The position numbers and the translations under genes are program-made. A DNA stretch of 9,226 bases from UBA1067 sp963661055 (GTDB taxonomy: Bacteria > Verrucomicrobiota > Kiritimatiellia > RFP12 > UBA1067): assembly GCA_963661055.1 (NCBI GenBank), contig CAVLAC010000087.1, forward strand, positions 1 through 9,226, given 5' to 3'. Each line of letters begins with the position of its first letter. The stretch's first letter is position 1. This document shows, in pieces, positions 6,641 through 9,226 of the stretch. The notes under the pieces were generated by a model that searched no databases, had not been told where the DNA came from, and saw nothing but the letters and a program-made list of their open reading frames with translations.

Positions 6641-8005
6641 ATGAAAAAGATTAATTATCGTCCGTTAGAAGACTATTGCACGGAATATATGCGCTACTTG
6701 GGCATTGCCAAGACCGAGCGGCGCAGCTATGCGGAAAGTATCCGCCTCCTGAAGAAGGCGGGCTTCAAGGAACTCGATTCCTTCAAGACGCTTAAGAAAG
6801 GCGACAAGGTTTATCGCGGCTACGAAGACCGCACGCTTATGGCCGCCGTCATTGGTAGCGAGCTCATTTCCAAGGCGGGGCTCAAGATTGTGGGTGGGCA
6901 TACGGATGCCCCTCGGCTCGACCTGAAACCGCGGCCGCTTTACGAAAAGGGCGGCTATGTCTATTTCGATTGCCACATTTATGGCGGAATCAAGAAGTAC
7001 CAGTGGCTGGTGTTGCCCCTCGCACTTTATGGGACAATTGTCCGTAAGGACGGCACGAAGGTTCAGGTGGAAGTCGGCGATAAGCCTGGCGACCCCGTCT
7101 TTATGATTAGCGATATTCTTCCTCACCTCGGCTATGACCAGGCGAAAAAGACACGCGACGAGTTCTTCCCTGCCGAGGATTTGGATGTCCTCGCCTGGAC
7201 GACCTACGCGAAAGCCACCAAGGACGGAGAAGAAAAGGCAGACAAGGCGGGCCTCATCGCCTACCTCAAGAAGACTTACAAGGTCACCGAGGAAGATTTG
7301 CTCAGCGCGGAGCTAGAAATTGTCCCTGCGGGAATGCCGCGCGAGGTCGGCTTTGACCGTGCGCTTATTGCGGGGTACGGCCACGATGACCGCGTCTGCT
7401 CCTTCGCGGGCTTGCAGGCACTCTTGGACGCGGCGGATGAAGTCCCTGAGCAAACTGCCGCGATTCTGATGTGCGACAAAGAAGAGATTGGGTCCGTTGG
7501 CTCAACGGGTATGACTTCGAGCTTCTTTGAGAATACGGTTGCCGAACTCATCGAGCGGCAAGAGAAGAATGCGAAAGACATCCTCGTGCGCCGCGCCTTG
7601 GAAAAGAGCTCTATGCTCTCGGCGGATGTGACAGCCGTCGCCGACCCGCACTTCCCCGATGTCGATTCCACGGGAAATGCCGCGAAGTTCCACAAGGGGC
7701 CTGCCGCTTCCAAGTACACGGGCGGAACTTCCAAGGGCGGGGCGAGCGACTGCTCCCCCGAGTTCGTGGCAACGATTCGCCGCATTATGGACGAGGGCGA
7801 TGTCGTTTGGCAGATGGCGGAACTTGGCAAGATGGAAAAGGGTGGCGGCGGAACGATTGCCCAGTTTATGGCACGTTTCGGTATGAAGGTGCTCGATATG
7901 GGCACTCCCCTTTTGAATATGCACGCGCCGTGGGAGCTCGCGTCCAAGTTTGACGCGTGGCAGACTTACCGCGCCTACTCCGCCTACCTTCGCGCCCGCG
8001 TCTAA
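6641..8005 (+). CDS. M18-family metallo-aminopeptidase
   Basis: This 454-residue cytoplasmic enzyme belongs to peptidase family M18 (aspartyl or related aminopeptidases), dinuclear zinc enzymes that remove N-terminal residues from peptides. The metal and catalytic motifs are in order: H87 in GGHTDAPR, D249/D250 in GHDDR, the Glu pair E281-E282 in DKEEIGSVGS, D329 in LSADV, and H428 in LNMHAPWE. The expected GGTSKGGASD loop (361-370) is present. Substrate preference cannot be read from this. An SD (AAGGA, 6630-6634) sits 6 nt before the ATG. The 27-nt AT-rich gap after the VWA gene, with two closely spaced TAA stops, is the largest after dnaG starts, so this gene may be a read-through member of the operon or have a weak promoter of its own. 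The tag gene follows after 5 nt. Confidence 0.94.
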   Translation: MKKINYRPLEDYCTEYMRYLGIAKTERRSYAESIRLLKKAGFKELDSFKTLKKGDKVYRGYEDRTLMAAVIGSELISKAGLKIVGGHTDAPRLDLKPRPLYEKGGYVYFDCHIYGGIKKYQWLVLPLALYGTIVRKDGTKVQVEVGDKPGDPVFMISDILPHLGYDQAKKTRDEFFPAEDLDVLAWTTYAKATKDGEEKADKAGLIAYLKKTYKVTEEDLLSAELEIVPAGMPREVGFDRALIAGYGHDDRVCSFAGLQALLDAADEVPEQTAAILMCDKEEIGSVGSTGMTSSFFENTVAELIERQEKNAKDILVRRALEKSSMLSADVTAVADPHFPDVDSTGNAAKFHKGPAASKYTGGTSKGGASDCSPEFVATIRRIMDEGDVVWQMAELGKMEKGGGGTIAQFMARFGMKVLDMGTPLLNMHAPWELASKFDAWQTYRAYSAYLRARV

Positions 8006-8010
8006 GCTCA

Positions 8011-8565
8011 ATGACGAGGAAACAGCGTTGCGGATGGTGTAATCTCGCGAACCCACTCTATGTCGCCTATCACGATACGGAGTGGGGACGCCCCCAGCAC
8101 GACGACGCGGCACTTTTTGAGCTCCTTATTCTGGAGGGCTTCCAAGCAGGACTCAGCTGGGAATGCGTCCTTAATAAGCGCGCGGCATTTCGCACGGCAT
8201 TCGATAACTTCGACTGCACCAAAGTGGCGAGGTACACCGCGAAAAAGATTGCCGCGCTCCAGAATAACGCGGCAATTATCCGTAATCGAGCGAAAATTGC
8301 CGCGTCCGTCTCCAATGCGAGGGCTTTCCTTGCCATTCAACAGGAGTTTGGCAGCTTCGACAAGTATCTCAAGACCTTCACGCGCGGCAAAGTGGTCTAT
8401 GAGAATGATAAAACCCACTCACCATTATCGGACGCCCTCTCAAAAGACCTACAAAAGCGCGGCATGAAGTTCGTGGGGACGACTATTATCTATGCGTTCC
8501 TTCAAGCAATTGGGGCAATCTATTCTCATTCGGACGATTGCTTCCTTTATAAAGGCTCCCGCTAA
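8011..8565 (+). CDS. tag: DNA-3-methyladenine glycosylase I (Tag)
   Basis: Tag removes 3-methyladenine from alkylated DNA, the first step of base excision repair. The 184-residue protein is close in length to E. coli Tag (187). Zinc ligands are present as C7, H21, H173 and C177, the last two in the HxxxC arrangement. The base pocket matches too: Y17 and Y20 in YVAYHDTEW, E42 as the catalytic-site Glu in EGFQAGLSW, and W50. The conserved SDALSKDLQKRGMKFVGTTI (139-158) is also seen. The frame is open further upstream, with an ATG at 7957 inside the M18 gene. The start at 8011 (MTRKQRCGW) matches the family N-terminus and follows the M18 stop by 5 nt. The stop overlaps the start of the next gene (TAATG). 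No SOS or Ada operator is recognisable. Confidence 0.96.
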   Translation: MTRKQRCGWCNLANPLYVAYHDTEWGRPQHDDAALFELLILEGFQAGLSWECVLNKRAAFRTAFDNFDCTKVARYTAKKIAALQNNAAIIRNRAKIAASVSNARAFLAIQQEFGSFDKYLKTFTRGKVVYENDKTHSPLSDALSKDLQKRGMKFVGTTIIYAFLQAIGAIYSHSDDCFLYKGSR

Positions 8566-8891
8566 TGGACTTCACCTGCCAGGGCTGCGGAGCGTGTTGC
8601 CGCATCAAGAACGGAATCGTCCGTGTCTCGGAGGCAGAAATCGCACGAATTGCCGCGTTTTTAGGTATTAGTGAGGCAGACTTCATTGCAAATGAGACGG
8701 AAATTGCCCCCGACCGAAAAGGACTTATCTTACGGAGTCGCCCCGATGATTCCTGCGTCTGGCTCGACGAACATAACCGTTGCCGTATACACCCCGTCAA
8801 ACCCGACAAATGCCGCACCTTCCCCTACGAGTGGACCAACCCAGACTCCCCCACCCTCTGCCCAGGGCTAAAAAAGGCATCCTCAAATTAA
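8565..8891 (+). CDS. YkgJ-family cysteine-cluster protein
   Basis: This 108-residue protein has the cysteine pattern of the YkgJ/UPF0153 family, small proteins thought to bind zinc or an iron-sulfur cluster. It has eight cysteines: C5, C8, C11 and C12 in CQGCGACC, then C64, C73, C83 and C99. The family core RIHPVKPDKCRTFPYEW (74-90) is clear. Biochemical function is unknown for most members. The start codon overlaps the tag stop (TAATG), so translation is probably coupled. It is the last gene of the + strand run; 335 nt of non-coding DNA follow to the window end. The protein is complete, at the short end for the family. Confidence 0.88.
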   Translation: MDFTCQGCGACCRIKNGIVRVSEAEIARIAAFLGISEADFIANETEIAPDRKGLILRSRPDDSCVWLDEHNRCRIHPVKPDKCRTFPYEWTNPDSPTLCPGLKKASSN

Positions 8892-9001
8892 GTGATTTGA
8901 GCCCCCCTTTTTGCCAAGTTTGCAAAACTCTTAAATATTCTACTTTTACACAGCTTCTCCGCCGTTATAGCAATATATCGCCCTTAACCGCCCCTCCGCG
9001 A

Positions 9002-9038
9002 TGTGGAACTTGAGGCGTTTTTGTTGTGGAAGTTGAGG
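9002..9038 (+). repeat. Near-identical 14-bp direct repeat
   Basis: TGTGGAACTTGAGG (9002-9015) and TGTGGAAGTTGAGG (9025-9038) match at 13 of 14 positions with a 23-bp period. They lead directly into the G-run cluster. They may be part of a degenerate purine-rich repeat tract or a pair of protein-binding sites. Confidence 0.5.
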
Positions 9039-9042
9039 ATTT

Positions 9043-9090
9043 GGGGCGGGGAAGATTAGGGGCGGAGGTTAGGGGGAGAATGGGGCGGGG
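9043..9090 (+). other. G-run cluster, candidate G-quadruplex
   Basis: Six runs of four or more G occur within 48 nt: 9043-9046, 9048-9051, 9059-9062, 9072-9076, 9082-9085 and 9087-9090. Loops between them are 1, 7, 9, 5 and 1 nt. Two groups of four consecutive runs could fold, with loops of at most 9 nt. The 13-mer TGGGGCGGGGAAG occurs twice (9042-9054 and 9081-9093). A G-quadruplex in the + strand, or in RNA from it, is plausible. Purine-rich sequence drift is the simple alternative. Confidence 0.5.
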
Positions 9091-9125
9091 AAGGCGCGAT
9101 TATGGGCGCGCCTGCGCTTCTCTAT

Positions 9126-9215
9126 GGGAAACCATCGTGATGGTTTGTAAAAAGCAACGCGTTGGTTTGTAAAAAGCAACGCGATGGTTTTGCAAAACCA
9201 ACGCGATGGTTTCCC
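9126..9215. repeat. 22-bp-period array of near-palindromes bounded by a 12-bp inverted repeat
   Basis: Four 10-bp near-palindromes start exactly 22 bp apart: CATCGTGATG (9133), CAACGCGTTG (9155), CAACGCGATG (9177) and CAACGCGATG (9199). Between them lie TGGTTT-type segments. The first two full 22-bp units (9141-9162, 9163-9184) differ at one base, and the third (9185-9206) diverges into the perfect palindrome TGGTTTTGCAAAACCA (9185-9200). The array is bounded by GGGAAACCATCG (9126-9137) and its exact complement CGATGGTTTCCC (9204-9215). Spacing of about two helical turns would place sites on one face of the DNA, as in operator or iteron arrays. A dispersed intergenic repeat or RNA hairpin is equally possible. 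Any gene it serves is outside the window. Confidence 0.75.
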
Positions 9216-9226
9216 GTTCCCCTCCT

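Larger units (their letters stand above)
8892..9226. other. Gene-free tail with repeats and G-runs
   Basis: No reading frame here resembles a protein I know, and no tRNA or rRNA is seen. The stretch is AT-rich to about 8980, then strongly G-rich on the + strand (9002-9093), and ends in a repeat array (9126-9215). No classical hairpin-plus-T-run terminator follows the last gene. The only nearby hairpin, TTTTGC/GCAAAA (8909-8914 with 8922-8927), is weak and lacks a T-run. A GC-rich stem, GGCGCG (9093-9098) with CGCGCC (9107-9112), separates the G-rich part from the array. The region may hold regulatory DNA for a gene beyond the right edge. Confidence 0.6.

Noticed and set aside
7957..8010. Upstream ATG extending Tag by 18 residues into the M18 gene
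   Set aside because: Tag proteins begin a few residues before the first zinc Cys (RCGW). The start at 8011 gives this and avoids a long overlap with the peptidase gene.
8909..8927. Intrinsic terminator after the last gene
   Set aside because: The TTTTGC/GCAAAA stem is short and AT-rich, and no T-run follows on the + strand.
8944..8952. DnaA box TTTTACACA
   Set aside because: It differs from the consensus TTATnCACA at one position and stands alone, so there is no evidence of an origin.
9141..9206. CRISPR array
   Set aside because: The 22-bp units are directly adjacent with no unique spacers, and no cas gene is in the window.

Overview
This window is bacterial chromosome. It is GC-rich and densely coded, with every recognised gene on the + strand. 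Nine intact genes run from about 441 to 8891 with gaps of 0-42 nt or short overlaps. The organism cannot be fixed from sequence alone. The primase carries EGQID in its TOPRIM motif (EGYMD in E. coli) followed by VASQGTAFT. A DUF3127 single-strand-binding-like protein and Shine-Dalgarno (SD) sites before several genes are also present. From memory of these families this fits an uncultured Verrucomicrobiota/Kiritimatiellota/Lentisphaerota (PVC-type) lineage best, with Fibrobacterota or Bacteroidota less likely. This is a tentative inference.

Layout. Positions 1-440 have no convincing protein gene. The first 140 nt are GC-rich and hold four consecutive hairpins; the rest is AT-richer and ends in an extended -10 promoter (TGGTATAAT, 398-406) and an SD site. 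Next come an OB-fold DUF3127 protein with an SSB-like acidic C-terminal tip (441-833), a 10-bp hairpin (840-864) and DNA primase dnaG (876-2828). The dnaG 3' end overlaps a MoxR AAA+ ATPase (2819-3781) by 10 nt. That gene opens a compact MoxR / DUF58 / BatD-like / VWA cluster (to 6613). After 27 nt follow an M18 aminopeptidase (6641-8005), DNA-3-methyladenine glycosylase I (tag, 8011-8565) and a small YkgJ-type cysteine-cluster protein (8565-8891). The tail (8892-9226) is non-coding and repeat-rich, with a G-run cluster on the + strand and a 22-bp-period array of short near-palindromes at the window edge.

How the genes fit together. The first two genes are replication functions: a putative ssDNA-binding partner and the primase. 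The next four form a minimal Bat-type module. In known MoxR/Bat systems an AAA+ ATPase acts with DUF58 and membrane-anchored von Willebrand A proteins in envelope stress tolerance or maturation of partner complexes, and their substrates are mostly unknown. The last three are housekeeping genes for peptide turnover, alkylation repair and a putative metal-binding protein. Tight spacing suggests one or a few polycistronic transcripts, so primase and the Bat module are probably co-transcribed. No phage, transposon, CRISPR or defence genes are visible. The least explained DNA is in the two non-coding flanks.
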